DNA of 64,000 nt from Herbidospora galbida (GTDB lineage: Bacteria > Actinomycetota > Actinomycetes > Streptosporangiales > Streptosporangiaceae), in NCBI RefSeq assembly GCF_005233835.1, contig NZ_SZQA01000030.1, positions 56,045 through 120,044 on the forward strand. The letters run 5' to 3'. The position numbers were made by a program, and so were the translations under genes. Shown piece after piece: positions 25,469-33,074 of the stretch. Within the stretch, counting starts at the first letter, position 1, and the number at the start of each line of letters is the position of its first letter. The notes below the pieces were generated by a model. That model worked only from the letters and a program-made list of their open reading frames with translations. It was not told where the DNA came from and searched no databases.

Positions 25469-26566
25469 GTGCAGAACGTGATTGTGGTGGGCGCGGGGAT
25501 CTGGGGCGCGTCGCTGGCCCTCCGGCTGGCGGAGTCGGGCCGCCGGGTGACCCTGATCGAGCGTCTCGACGCAGACGACCCCCGCCGCGCCAGCGCCGGC
25601 GAGACCCGCCTGGTGCGCTCGGCCCACGGGACGTCGGAGTTCTATTCACAGATGGCCTGGGAGTCGACGCGCGAGTGGCTGGCCCTCAACGAGCGAGTGG
25701 GCGAGCAGATCTTCCTGCCGCAGGGGCTGATGTGGTTCGGCCGCGAGGCCGACGGCTGGGAGGTCCGCAGCGCCGAGGTCCTGAAAGACCTCGACATCCC
25801 CTGTACGTTGCTCGACCCCGCCGAGGCGGCGCTGTTCTACCCCGAGATGCGCCACGACGACCTGGCCACCGTCCTCTACGAGCCGGAGGCCGGCGTGGTC
25901 CGGGCCCGGCGCGCGACCGAGGTGGTGACGGGCCTGGCCCAGGACGCCGGGGTCACCCTGGTCAGGGGCACCGCCCGGCCCGCCGGGCGCGGGGTGGTCG
26001 TCGACGGGGAGCGGACGGGCGCCGACCAGGTCGTCTGGGCCTGCGGGGCCTGGCTGCCCGGCCTGTTCCACGGGCTGCCGATCACGGTCACCCGCCAGGA
26101 CACCACCCACTTCGCCGCCGACTGGACCGGCGTGCCCGCGTTCTGCGACTACAGCGGCTCCGCCTACGGCCACGGCGACATCGACGGCCACGGCATGAAG
26201 ATCACCAGCGACGTCGAGGGGGAGCCCGGGTTCGACCCCGAGTCGCCGCGCGGCGAGATCCTGGCGGCCAGCGAACAGCGGGCCCGCGACTACCTGGCCC
26301 GCCGGTTCCCGTCGCTGGCCGAGGTCCCGCTGGGCCTCACCCAGGTCTGCCAGTACGCCCTCACCCCCGACGCCGAGTGGGTCGTCGCCGAGATCGAAGA
26401 CGGCGTGTGGGTGATGGGCGGCGACAGCGGCCACGGCTTCAAGCACGCCCCGGTCCTGGCGGCCCGGCTGACCTCGGTTCTGAACGGCGAGGCGGCCGTC
26501 GACCCCCGGTTCGGCCTCCACCCGAGGGAAAGCGCGCGCGGCCTGCGGACCAGCGGCGAGACGTGA
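25469..26566 (+). CDS. FAD-dependent amine oxidase (sarcosine oxidase-like)
   Basis: 365 aa of the DAO/MSOX family. Residues 4-18 hold the dinucleotide-binding motif VIVVGAGIWGASLAL, followed by ERL and the GETRLVRSAHG segment typical of monomeric sarcosine or N-methyl-amino-acid oxidases. Near the C terminus WVMGGDSGHGFKHAPVLA matches the flavin and substrate loop. The usual covalent-flavin Cys region in MSOX (xxCxYT) appears as VCQYALTPD, so covalent FAD attachment is plausible. The substrate is unknown. The GTG start has no Shine-Dalgarno site and looks leaderless. Confidence 0.87.
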   Translation: MQNVIVVGAGIWGASLALRLAESGRRVTLIERLDADDPRRASAGETRLVRSAHGTSEFYSQMAWESTREWLALNERVGEQIFLPQGLMWFGREADGWEVRSAEVLKDLDIPCTLLDPAEAALFYPEMRHDDLATVLYEPEAGVVRARRATEVVTGLAQDAGVTLVRGTARPAGRGVVVDGERTGADQVVWACGAWLPGLFHGLPITVTRQDTTHFAADWTGVPAFCDYSGSAYGHGDIDGHGMKITSDVEGEPGFDPESPRGEILAASEQRARDYLARRFPSLAEVPLGLTQVCQYALTPDAEWVVAEIEDGVWVMGGDSGHGFKHAPVLAARLTSVLNGEAAVDPRFGLHPRESARGLRTSGET

Positions 26567-26579
26567 TCTACTGCCCGGC

Positions 26580-26942
26580 ATGGCGGATTTCGGGGCGGCC
26601 GAGGAGATCGCGGTCGAAGGGGACACGCCGGGCGGGCAGGCCTCGGTGCTCGGCAAGATCGTCGTGGCCCTGCTGACCGCGGCGGTTCTGACGGCGTCGG
26701 CGGCCCCCGTCGCGCCCGCGGTCTCACCGGGCCTGGAGGGGGCGACCCCCATGGAGGCGCCCGAGGTCGACCTGGTCTGCGAGGGCGGCTGTCCCACCGG
26801 CGACGGAGGCGAGCTGGGCGACGAGACGTCGTCGTTCCCCGAGGGCTACCGGGAAGAAGACCAGGAGTGCACCGGTGAGGGCTGCGCCGTCGCCCCTTAT
26901 GAGGCGGTCCTGATCGACCCCTTCCCGGTGGAAAGCCCGTGA
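26580..26942 (+). CDS. Small exported or membrane-anchored acidic protein
   Basis: 120 aa. An N-terminal acidic stretch of about 22 residues is followed by one hydrophobic segment (about 24-48, LGKIVVALLTAAVLTASAA), then an acidic mature part with four Cys in two pairs (CEGGC and CTGEGC). It begins 13 nt after the flavin oxidase stop. I do not recognise a family. Codon use is in keeping with a real gene, but no clear ribosome binding site is visible. Confidence 0.5.
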   Translation: MADFGAAEEIAVEGDTPGGQASVLGKIVVALLTAAVLTASAAPVAPAVSPGLEGATPMEAPEVDLVCEGGCPTGDGGELGDETSSFPEGYREEDQECTGEGCAVAPYEAVLIDPFPVESP

Positions 26943-27032
26943 CGGAGGCGGCCGGAAGCGGGTGGCCGGCGCCGGATACGGCGCGGACCGGCGACGGCGG
27001 GCGGGGCCGGGGTGGGCGGAGCCGTAACGAAG

Positions 27033-27061
27033 AAAAACCGGGGTGAGCGCACGCACCCCGG
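27033..27061 (-). terminator. Rho-independent terminator of the EF-hand gene
   Basis: Read on the minus strand, an 8-bp perfect stem (CCGGGGTG / CACCCCGG, positions 27038-27045 and 27054-27061) with an 8-nt loop is followed by a run of five T (27037-27033). It begins 16 nt after the EF-hand stop codon. This is a textbook intrinsic terminator. Confidence 0.75.
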
Positions 27062-27077
27062 TCGCGGAACCGATCGC

Positions 27078-27284
27078 CTAGCGGGACGACTCCAGCCAGG
27101 CGCCGAACTCCGACAGGTTGATCAGGCCGTCTCCGTCGCCGTCGACCTTGGCGATCACTGCGGCCGCGCCCGCCTCACCGAGGGGCTGGCCGAGCAGATC
27201 CGCCAGGCGGGTCAGCTCCTCGGCCGAGATGAGGCCGTCGCCGTCGGCGTCGACGAGGGCGAAGGTGGGAGCGTATTCGCTCAT
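27078..27284 (-). CDS. Two-EF-hand calcium-binding protein
   Basis: 68 aa. Two canonical EF-hand loops are present, DADGDGLISAEE and DGDGDGLINLSE, with Asp/Asn at the calcium-ligand positions and Glu at position 12. The spacing between loops is that of a paired EF-hand domain. A strong Shine-Dalgarno site (GAGGAGG) precedes the ATG. No signal peptide is visible, so it is cytoplasmic, like the small CabC/CabD-type calcium buffers of actinomycetes. It is a monocistronic gene with its own terminator. Confidence 0.9.
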   Translation of the reverse strand: MSEYAPTFALVDADGDGLISAEELTRLADLLGQPLGEAGAAAVIAKVDGDGDGLINLSEFGAWLESSR

Positions 27285-27344
27285 GAATTCCTCCTCAGAT
27301 ACGCGATCAGCACCCTAGCGGGATATCTCTGCCCAAGACCGGCG

Positions 27345-27350
27345 TAGCCT
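27345..27350 (+). promoter_or_regulatory. -10 box of the KdpE-like gene (leaderless)
   Basis: TAGCCT lies exactly 7 nt before the ATG at 27358, with no Shine-Dalgarno site between. This spacing places the transcription start at the start codon. No good -35 is seen. Inference from spacing. Confidence 0.4.
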
Positions 27351-27357
27351 CGCATTC

Positions 27358-28026
27358 ATGACGCGGATCCTCGTTGTCGACGACGAGCCTCAGCTGCTGC
27401 GGGCCCTGCGGATCAACCTGGCGGCCCGCGAATACGACGTGGCCGTGGCGGCCGACGGCGCCGCCGCGCTGCGCCTGGCGGCCGACTGGCACCCAGACCT
27501 CGTCGTCCTGGACCTCGGCCTGCCCGACCTCGACGGCGTGGAGGTCATCCACGGCCTGCGCGGCTGGACCAAGGTGCCGATCATCGTCCTGTCGGGCCGA
27601 TCGGGCAGCCTCGACAAGGTCGGCGCCCTCGACGCGGGCGCCGACGACTACGTCACCAAGCCCTTCGGCATCGACGAACTCCTGGCCCGCATCCGCGCGG
27701 TCACCCGCCGCAGCGCCTCGACCGGCGCGGAACCCGTGACGGTGAAGATCGGCGACCACGTGGTCGACCTGTCCGACAAGACCATTTCAGGTGGTGTACG
27801 ACTGACGCCCACCGAATGGCACCTCCTGGAGATCCTGGTCCGCAACCCCGGCAAACTCATCAGCCAGCGCCAGCTGCTGACCGAGGTCTGGGGCCCGGCG
27901 TACCTCAAGGAGACCCACTACCTGCGGCAGTACTTCGCCCAGCTCCGCCGCAAGCTGGAGTCCGACCCGGCGCACCCGATCCACCTGGTGACCGAACCGG
28001 GCATGGGCTACCGCTTCCAGCCCTAG
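27358..28026 (+). CDS. kdpE: KdpE-like response regulator (orphan)
   Basis: 222 aa, matching the KdpE group of OmpR-family regulators. Receiver domain: VVDDEP, phospho-acceptor Asp52 (VLDLGLPDLDG), Lys101 in DDYVTKPFG. The C-terminal winged helix has LTPTEWHLLEILVRNPGKLISQ and the KdpE-like LKETHYLRQYFAQLRRKLE followed by EPGMGYRF. KdpE normally pairs with the sensor KdpD to control the KdpFABC potassium pump, but no kdp structural or sensor gene lies within this window. It is thus an orphan here or its partners are elsewhere. Confidence 0.88.
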   Translation: MTRILVVDDEPQLLRALRINLAAREYDVAVAADGAAALRLAADWHPDLVVLDLGLPDLDGVEVIHGLRGWTKVPIIVLSGRSGSLDKVGALDAGADDYVTKPFGIDELLARIRAVTRRSASTGAEPVTVKIGDHVVDLSDKTISGGVRLTPTEWHLLEILVRNPGKLISQRQLLTEVWGPAYLKETHYLRQYFAQLRRKLESDPAHPIHLVTEPGMGYRFQP

Positions 28027-28043
28027 ACCCACGGGGAAACGCA

Positions 28044-28122
28044 AAGCCCGGCCGCGCCCAGGGGGGTTGGCGCGACCGGGCTTCGTCTCACCTCGCGGGG
28101 CCGCTCTCAGGGCGGCCCCGCG
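28044..28122. terminator. Two consecutive hairpins between convergent genes
   Basis: The first hairpin pairs 28044-28056 (AAGCCCGGCCGCG) with 28071-28083 (CGCGACCGGGCTT), with one mismatch. The second pairs 28094-28104 (CGCGGGGCCGC) with 28112-28122 (GCGGCCCCGCG), with a 7-nt loop. They lie between the converging KdpE-like and SGNH hydrolase genes and probably stop transcription from both sides. Neither has a long T-run, which is common in high-GC actinomycetes. Confidence 0.6.
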
Positions 28123-28127
28123 CGGGG

Positions 28128-29240
28128 TCAGCCGGCCGTGCAGGTGGGCACGGGGGCCGTGTTCGTGCCGTTCCAGGAGGCGAGGAAGCCGAAGGTGGCG
28201 GTGGCGCCCGCTCCCAGGTTGCCGTTGTAGCCCGCGTTGCGGACCGTCACCTGGGTGCCCGACTGGGTGTGGGAGCCGTTCCAGAGCTGGGTGATCTGCT
28301 GGCCGTTGGCGAAGGTCCACCTGACCGTCCACGCGCTGATCGCCGCGCTGCCCGCCTTGACGGTGACCTCGCCCTGGAAGCCGCCGCCCCACTGGGTGCC
28401 CGGCGTGTAGGTCGCCGTGCATCCCCCGGGCTGAGGCGAGGGCGAAGGGGAGGGGCTCGGCGACGGTGAAGGGCTCGGTGAGGGGCTCGGTGAGGGGCTC
28501 GGTGAGGGGCTCGGTGAGGGGCTCGGTGACGGTGAGGGGGTGGTGCCGTTGATGGCGGCGGTCAGGGCCGGGTACCAGGCGTTGGACATCTTCTGGTCGC
28601 CGGAGGCGTTCGGGTGGACGCCGTCGTAGGTGTCGGTGGCGGTGCTGAAGCCCGTCCACTGGTCGACGACCACGATCGGGGACTGGGCCGTGGTGCGGGC
28701 GGCGGCCCAGGCGGGGATCGCGTTGTTGAGGTTGATCGTCCGCTGGGCGCACTCGCCGCAGGTCGACGGGTTCATCGGGATGATCTTGGCGACCAGGATC
28801 TTCATCGCGGGGTTCTTGGCCCGCATCTGGGTGACCAGGGTCGAGTAGGCGTCGAGGATCTGCTGGGTCGAGCGGTTGCTCCAGACGTCGTTGGTGCCGA
28901 AGTGCATGAGCACGATGTCGGGGCTCGTGGCGTTCAGCCAGCCGACGAGCTGGTTCTGCGCCGCCACGTTGGTCACCAGGTAGCCGCCGTGGCCCTCGTT
29001 GTCGCCGTCGTAGCTCACTCCGCAGCCCTGCGGGCCGAGCGTGCCGACCATGTCGACCGAGGTGTAGCCCGTCTGCTGCAGGCGCTGCCACAGCAGGGCG
29101 CGCCAGCAGCCGGGCGAGCCGGTGATCGAGTCGCCCAGGGGCATGATCCGCACCGTGGCCGCCTCGGCGGGCCGCGTGACGAAGAACGCGGCGAGCAGCA
29201 CCAGAGCCGCCACCAGGGCGCTCATCTTCGACGTCTTCAC
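28128..29240 (-). CDS. Secreted SGNH/GDSL hydrolase with C-terminal CBM2
   Basis: 370 aa. Signal peptide (residues 1-27, cleavage near AEA-A). The SGNH catalytic domain (about 28-215) has GDSIT (nucleophile Ser), a Gly in EGHGGY, the Asn in GTND, and a terminal DGVHP with catalytic Asp and His. A Ser-Pro repeat linker of about 36 residues leads to a CBM2 cellulose-binding module (about 270-368, CTATYTPGTQWGGGFQGEV to TCTAG) with surface Trp residues. Likely an acetyl-xylan or carbohydrate esterase acting on plant cell wall (inference). Confidence 0.92.
   Translation of the reverse strand: MKTSKMSALVAALVLLAAFFVTRPAEAATVRIMPLGDSITGSPGCWRALLWQRLQQTGYTSVDMVGTLGPQGCGVSYDGDNEGHGGYLVTNVAAQNQLVGWLNATSPDIVLMHFGTNDVWSNRSTQQILDAYSTLVTQMRAKNPAMKILVAKIIPMNPSTCGECAQRTINLNNAIPAWAAARTTAQSPIVVVDQWTGFSTATDTYDGVHPNASGDQKMSNAWYPALTAAINGTTPSPSPSPSPSPSPSPSPSPSPSPSPSPSPSPSPSPQPGGCTATYTPGTQWGGGFQGEVTVKAGSAAISAWTVRWTFANGQQITQLWNGSHTQSGTQVTVRNAGYNGNLGAGATATFGFLASWNGTNTAPVPTCTAG
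28471..28530. repeat. 12-bp tandem repeat in the Ser-Pro linker
   Basis: GGGCTCGGTGAG repeats five times head to tail (28471-28530), identical except for the last base of the fifth unit. It encodes Ser-Pro pairs of the linker between the hydrolase and CBM2. Near-identical units suggest recent slippage expansion and probable linker length variation between strains. Confidence 0.9.
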
Positions 29241-29290
29241 GGGCGGATGGTAAGAAGACCGGCCGCTCAGCTCCTAGAAACTTGTTCTGA

Positions 29291-29309
29291 CCCAGGGCTC
29301 TGACCTGGG
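29291..29309 (-). terminator. Possible terminator hairpin after the ketopantoate reductase-like gene
   Basis: CCCAGG (29291-29296) pairs with CCTGGG (29304-29309) around a 7-nt loop, starting 16 nt past the stop of the minus-strand gene that ends at 29326. There is no T-run, so the assignment is weak. Confidence 0.3.
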
Positions 29310-29325
29310 ATGACGCATGTACGTT

Positions 29326-30285
29326 TCACATCAGGGCCGTCAGCTCGCCGACCGAGAGGGAGCCGGGCGGGCGGGACTCGCGGGCCGCCCGGTTCGCCTC
29401 GCGCTGCAGCATCGCGTTCACCGGGGTCGCCACCCCGTGGGCGCGGCCGAGCAGGACGATCTCGCCGTTGAGGTAGTCGGCCTCGATCGTGCCGCTGCCC
29501 TTGGCCAGGCTCTGCCATGACGAGCCGCCCGGCCGGGGCACGCCCTCGATCTCGCCGTGCTCGACCAGCCGCCCGCGCCGGGCGCGTTCCTCGTCGGGCG
29601 TGGTCACGTCGATGCCGGCGGCGGTCAGGACCGCGACGCCCTCTTCGCGGGCCCGCCCGGCCAGGTCGAGCCCGGCGGGGTCGGGGCCGGCCAGGGCCTC
29701 GACGGCGTTGCCGAGGTTGCCGAGGAGCTTGCCGTACTTCCAGCGCATGATCGCGGGGTCGGCCCACGAGGCGAAGCCGCTGCGGTCGAGGTCGGCGGCG
29801 ATCGTCTCGGAGAGTTTATCCACACCCTGTGGATAACGTCCGACGGAGAGCATGCCGGACTTGGGAGTGCCGTAGGCGACGATCGTGCCGGGCTCCAGGT
29901 GCAGGGCGGGCATCCAGACCAGCATTCCGTAGACGTCGGCGAACAGGCGCAGGGCGAGGCGCTCGTTTTCGACGGCGTTCTGCGCGCAGACCACCGGCAG
30001 GCCGTCGGCGTGCGGGGCCCACGCCGCCAGGGCCGCCGCGGTGTCCTGCGTCTTGGTGGCGACGATCAGCACGTCGTCCTCGCGCAGTTCGAGATCGGCC
30101 GGGCCGCCCACGGCGGGGATCCGAAGTGTTTCCGTTCCGTTGGGGGTGATGAAACGCAGCCCGGTTGAGCGGAGCGCGGCCAGATGAGACCCTCGGGCGG
30201 ACAATATGACGTCGTGGCCGGACTGGAAGAGGCGGGCGCCGATGGTGCCCCCGATGCCGCCGGCCCCGATGATGACGTAGCGCAT
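29326..30285 (-). CDS. Ketopantoate reductase family protein (PanE/ApbA)
   Basis: 319 aa. The N-terminal NADP-binding motif is IIGAGGIGGTIGARL (residues 5-19), then LIVATKTQDT and CAQNAVENE (the conserved N of the family), and the C-terminal helical domain (about 165-310) with WKYGKLLGNLGNAVEAL bearing the catalytic Lys. It would reduce 2-dehydropantoate to pantoate or act on a similar 2-keto acid; many genomes carry extra paralogues of uncertain substrate. ATG 30285 places the Rossmann motif at the N terminus. An inverted pair of DnaA-box-like sequences lies inside the coding region. Confidence 0.85.
   Translation of the reverse strand: MRYVIIGAGGIGGTIGARLFQSGHDVILSARGSHLAALRSTGLRFITPNGTETLRIPAVGGPADLELREDDVLIVATKTQDTAAALAAWAPHADGLPVVCAQNAVENERLALRLFADVYGMLVWMPALHLEPGTIVAYGTPKSGMLSVGRYPQGVDKLSETIAADLDRSGFASWADPAIMRWKYGKLLGNLGNAVEALAGPDPAGLDLAGRAREEGVAVLTAAGIDVTTPDEERARRGRLVEHGEIEGVPRPGGSSWQSLAKGSGTIEADYLNGEIVLLGRAHGVATPVNAMLQREANRAARESRPPGSLSVGELTALM
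29816..29836. other. Inverted pair of perfect DnaA boxes
   Basis: TTATCCACA (29816-29824) and TGTGGATAA (29828-29836) form a 21-bp inverted repeat with a CCC spacer. Each arm equals the general DnaA box consensus TTATNCACA. The site lies inside a coding sequence (encoding RYPQGVDKL), far from any visible replication genes, so it is not an origin in this window. It may bind DnaA for titration or regulation, or be coincidence. Confidence 0.45.
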
Positions 30286-30390
30286 ATGCCCGATTCTGCC
30301 AACGTGACCGTGGACTGTTGACTTCGGCGGATTTCGGGTCACCCAATATGCTGCCTGAACGAAACTGCGGACCGCACGGAAGGAAGGCTC

Positions 30391-30483
30391 ATGTACAAGG
30401 AGTTCGCGATCGAGGTCGTCGTCTGGCTGATCCCGGTCGTCATCCTGCTGGGCCTCGCCTGGCTGGTCACCGCGACCGCTTAG
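30391..30483 (+). CDS. 30-aa single-pass membrane microprotein
   Basis: The ORF reads MYKEFAIEVV, then VWLIPVVILLGLAWLVTATA and stops. A good ribosome binding site (AAGGAAGG) lies 4-11 nt before the ATG. After a short amphipathic start it is one hydrophobic helix, so it should insert in the membrane. It ends 4 nt before the convergent stop of the GH5 fusion gene. It is not similar to KdpF by eye. It could regulate a neighbouring membrane protein, but nothing shows which one. Confidence 0.55.
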   Translation: MYKEFAIEVVVWLIPVVILLGLAWLVTATA

Positions 30484-30487
30484 GTCC

Positions 30488-32698
30488 CTAGCGCAACTCC
30501 AGCGCGAAGTCGCCCGCCGGGCAGCCCGAGAGCCGCCACCCGCCGGGCACCTGCCGGAACGCCACGCTGGAGATCCCCGAGGTCGTCACGACCGGGCGGG
30601 TCGGGCCCGGCGCCCAGACGTCGAGGTCGCACCGCCCGGTCCCCTTGGTTCCGGTCAGCCGCAGGTGGCGACGCTCCGGATCCGACCACAGCGAGGCGAG
30701 GCGGCCCGGCACCGCCCTCGGGTATGCCCTGCTCACGGCGTTGCTCACGGAGCGTGACGGTCCCCTTTCCGTGCCGGTCACGCAGTCGACGGTCATCAGG
30801 TTCCCGGCGATGGCCGGATCGGTCCCGGCCAGGTGCGGGTCGCCGCAGGCCTGCTTCCACACCCAGAAGGCGCCGCCGATCATGGCGCTGTCCTCCGCTT
30901 TCGCGTACGCCGCCAGCCGCCCCCCGCCCCACGCGCTGGTCCACAGGGGCGTGCCGTAGCGGTCGGCCATCCGGGCCGCGAGGGCGACCGCGCGGGCCGG
31001 GTCGATCGGCAGGTCGCCGGGCTTGACGGCCAGCACCAGGCGGGGGTCGGCGGCGAAGCCGGGCCAGGGCGCCCACAGCGGGCCCGGCTCGAAGAAGATC
31101 AGGTGCCGGTGGCCGCCCGCCGCGCGTTCGGCCTCCCTGATGGCGGCGACGGCGCGGGCGTAGAAGCGGCCGAGCGCGGCCGAGGAGGTCAGCGGCGGGG
31201 TCTCGCCGAGGCCGGGGCTGTTCATCAGGTCGAACCCGGCGACGGCGGTCGAGTCGGCGAACTCGCGGGCCAGCCGCCCCCAGGTCGCGACCAGCCGGGT
31301 CTGGACGCCGCCGCGGTCGGCGTAGAAGTCGCCGAAGGCCCGGTTGACCACCGGGGCCAGTTCCTTCACCAGGAACTGGCAGCGCTTGCTGCCGTCGAAC
31401 GGGGTGGCCCAGCCGGGGGCGCCGTCCCAGCCGATCAGCGGGGTGGTGCCGGTCGGGCAGGTGGAGCCCATCGGGGCGACCACGCCCCGGCCCCAGGCGT
31501 CCTGGTGCAGGTCGATGACGGTGACCATGTCGTTGGCGGCGGCCTGGTCGACGGCCCGGCGGATGCGGGCCACATAACCGGCGTCGAGCGTGCCCGGCGT
31601 GGGTTCGAGCAGCGACCACGAGACGGCCAGCCGGACCACGGAGAAGCCCATCGCGGCCATCTGGCGGAAGTCGCCGTCGGTGAGGGGGCGCACGGTCTCC
31701 TTGGTCGAGTCGCCGCTCCAGTAGTCGACGAGCTGGTTCACCCCGACCCCGCGTAACAGCACCTGGCGGCCGTGGCCGTCGGTGATGGCCCGGTCGGGCA
31801 GCGCGGAGGCCTCCGGCGACAGCGTCATCGCCAGGGCCAGGGCGGGTACGGCCGCCTTCTTCCGTCCGGGCAGCAGGATCGTGGCCGTGGCGGCGAACAG
31901 CCCGATCACCGTGCCGTAGGAGGCCCCCACCGCCATCCTGATGAACAGGGCGAGCACCGGCCACAGGTCGCCCGAGACGGCGTCGGCGGGTCCGTACGCG
32001 AACAGCGCCGCCACACTCTGGGCGAAGCCCAGGAAGAGCCCCCCGCAGAGGCACGCGAGCCAGCACCCGACGAACCGGCCGGGCCCCGCGACCAGCCGCG
32101 CCGACGCGACGTGGACGACGGCGAGGAACACCGCGAGGCCGACCAGCCCGCCCACGACCCCGGCGCCGGCGGTCGGCGCGAAGAACCACCACCCGCCACC
32201 GAACGCGTAACCGACGGGCGAGTGCGTCCACCACCCGGAACCGAGCACGAGCAGCCCTCCGACGCCCGCGAACGCCGTCATCACCGTGAACTCCGGCACC
32301 GGCCGCCCCCAGACCCGCCGGGTGCGGCGTGTCACGATCCAAGCCGGGATCGCGGCGGGCCAGCAGAGGACGCCCAGGTAGACGCCGGTGAAGCCGGCGG
32401 CCCAGGCGGTGGTGAAGGGCCCCTCGCCCAGCGGAACGGTCCCGAGGAAGCGCCCCACCACGGCGGCCAGGACCAGCAGGCCCCAGGTGGCCAGGAAGCC
32501 CCGCCGCAGCAGGTAGGAGGCGCCGAAGAAGGCCGTCACGGTCAGCACGGCCTCGGCGCGGCCGGGGGCGAGCAGGCCCGTCGGGTCGGCCAGGTCCAAG
32601 GTCAGGAGCAGCCCGGCGAGCACGGCGGACCCGGCGCCCGCGGCGCGGAGGGCGGTGGGGTCCACGGTGACTAGACGGCGGGGCACCCCGTGATCCAA
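30488..32698 (-). CDS. Membrane-anchored GH5-like protein lacking both catalytic Glu (probable pseudoenzyme)
   Basis: 736 aa. Residues 20-290 hold about 8-9 TM helices. Residues 300-736 form a glycoside hydrolase family 5 domain of the endoglycoceramidase type (RAITDGHGRQVLLRGVGVNQ, VVRLAVSWSLLEP, TVIDLHQDAW). The acid/base position reads MNSPG (Ser494) where active enzymes have NEP, and the nucleophile position reads TSAWGGG (Ala589) where they have E-W/F-G. Other core residues are kept. It may therefore bind a glycan or glycolipid without cutting it. The TTG at 32698 is an uncertain start; in-frame GTGs at 32686 and 32665 are alternatives. Confidence 0.78.
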   Translation of the reverse strand: MDHGVPRRLVTVDPTALRAAGAGSAVLAGLLLTLDLADPTGLLAPGRAEAVLTVTAFFGASYLLRRGFLATWGLLVLAAVVGRFLGTVPLGEGPFTTAWAAGFTGVYLGVLCWPAAIPAWIVTRRTRRVWGRPVPEFTVMTAFAGVGGLLVLGSGWWTHSPVGYAFGGGWWFFAPTAGAGVVGGLVGLAVFLAVVHVASARLVAGPGRFVGCWLACLCGGLFLGFAQSVAALFAYGPADAVSGDLWPVLALFIRMAVGASYGTVIGLFAATATILLPGRKKAAVPALALAMTLSPEASALPDRAITDGHGRQVLLRGVGVNQLVDYWSGDSTKETVRPLTDGDFRQMAAMGFSVVRLAVSWSLLEPTPGTLDAGYVARIRRAVDQAAANDMVTVIDLHQDAWGRGVVAPMGSTCPTGTTPLIGWDGAPGWATPFDGSKRCQFLVKELAPVVNRAFGDFYADRGGVQTRLVATWGRLAREFADSTAVAGFDLMNSPGLGETPPLTSSAALGRFYARAVAAIREAERAAGGHRHLIFFEPGPLWAPWPGFAADPRLVLAVKPGDLPIDPARAVALAARMADRYGTPLWTSAWGGGRLAAYAKAEDSAMIGGAFWVWKQACGDPHLAGTDPAIAGNLMTVDCVTGTERGPSRSVSNAVSRAYPRAVPGRLASLWSDPERRHLRLTGTKGTGRCDLDVWAPGPTRPVVTTSGISSVAFRQVPGGWRLSGCPAGDFALELR

Positions 32699-33074
32699 CC
32701 AGCCCCACAGGCCTTCCGACTAGGGGTGTTCTCGCTGGTCAGATTGGCGCATTATGTCGCAAATGACGGCAAATTAGGACCGATCCAGGTATTTCGGTCA
32801 GGTGCCTACAAAAGTGTCACTCCACTGCAATCTTGATCATCGTCATTTGATCATGTGATACTGCGCCGGTGATGCCGAAGTTACGGCAAATCATCACAGG
32901 TGCGACATATAGCTAGTGAAGCGGAAAATCGGGAGGTAACCGGCACTCTTCGGACCGTCGAAACCGGTCGCCGTTCCTGGTCACGTACGCCCGATCTCTT
33001 GGACCGTTCAAGCGCTCCTCCGCCGGGGCGCTGACTGTGCTGCGCAAATCCTTCATTGTGGGGAGCACCGAGAA
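32699..33074. promoter_or_regulatory. 376-bp non-coding region upstream of the terpenoid operon
   Basis: No gene is seen here, and it is richer in A+T than its surroundings. It contains direct repeats TTGATCAT (32833-32840 and 32847-32854), repeats ACGGCAAAT (32766-32774 and 32883-32891), and a distant inverted pair TATGTCGCA (32753-32761) and TGCGACATA (32901-32909). A possible promoter is TTGATC (32833-32838) with a 17-bp spacer to TGATAC (32856-32861), which would give a leader of about 200 nt for the P450 gene. The repeats are candidate operators. Confidence 0.45.

Noticed and set aside
29816..29836. Chromosomal replication origin
   Set aside because: Only two DnaA boxes are present, inside a coding gene, with no dnaA, dnaN, AT-rich unwinding element or other boxes.
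30391..30483. Microprotein as KdpF, to partner the nearby KdpE-like regulator
   Set aside because: The sequence does not resemble KdpF, and no kdpA, kdpB or kdpC gene follows.
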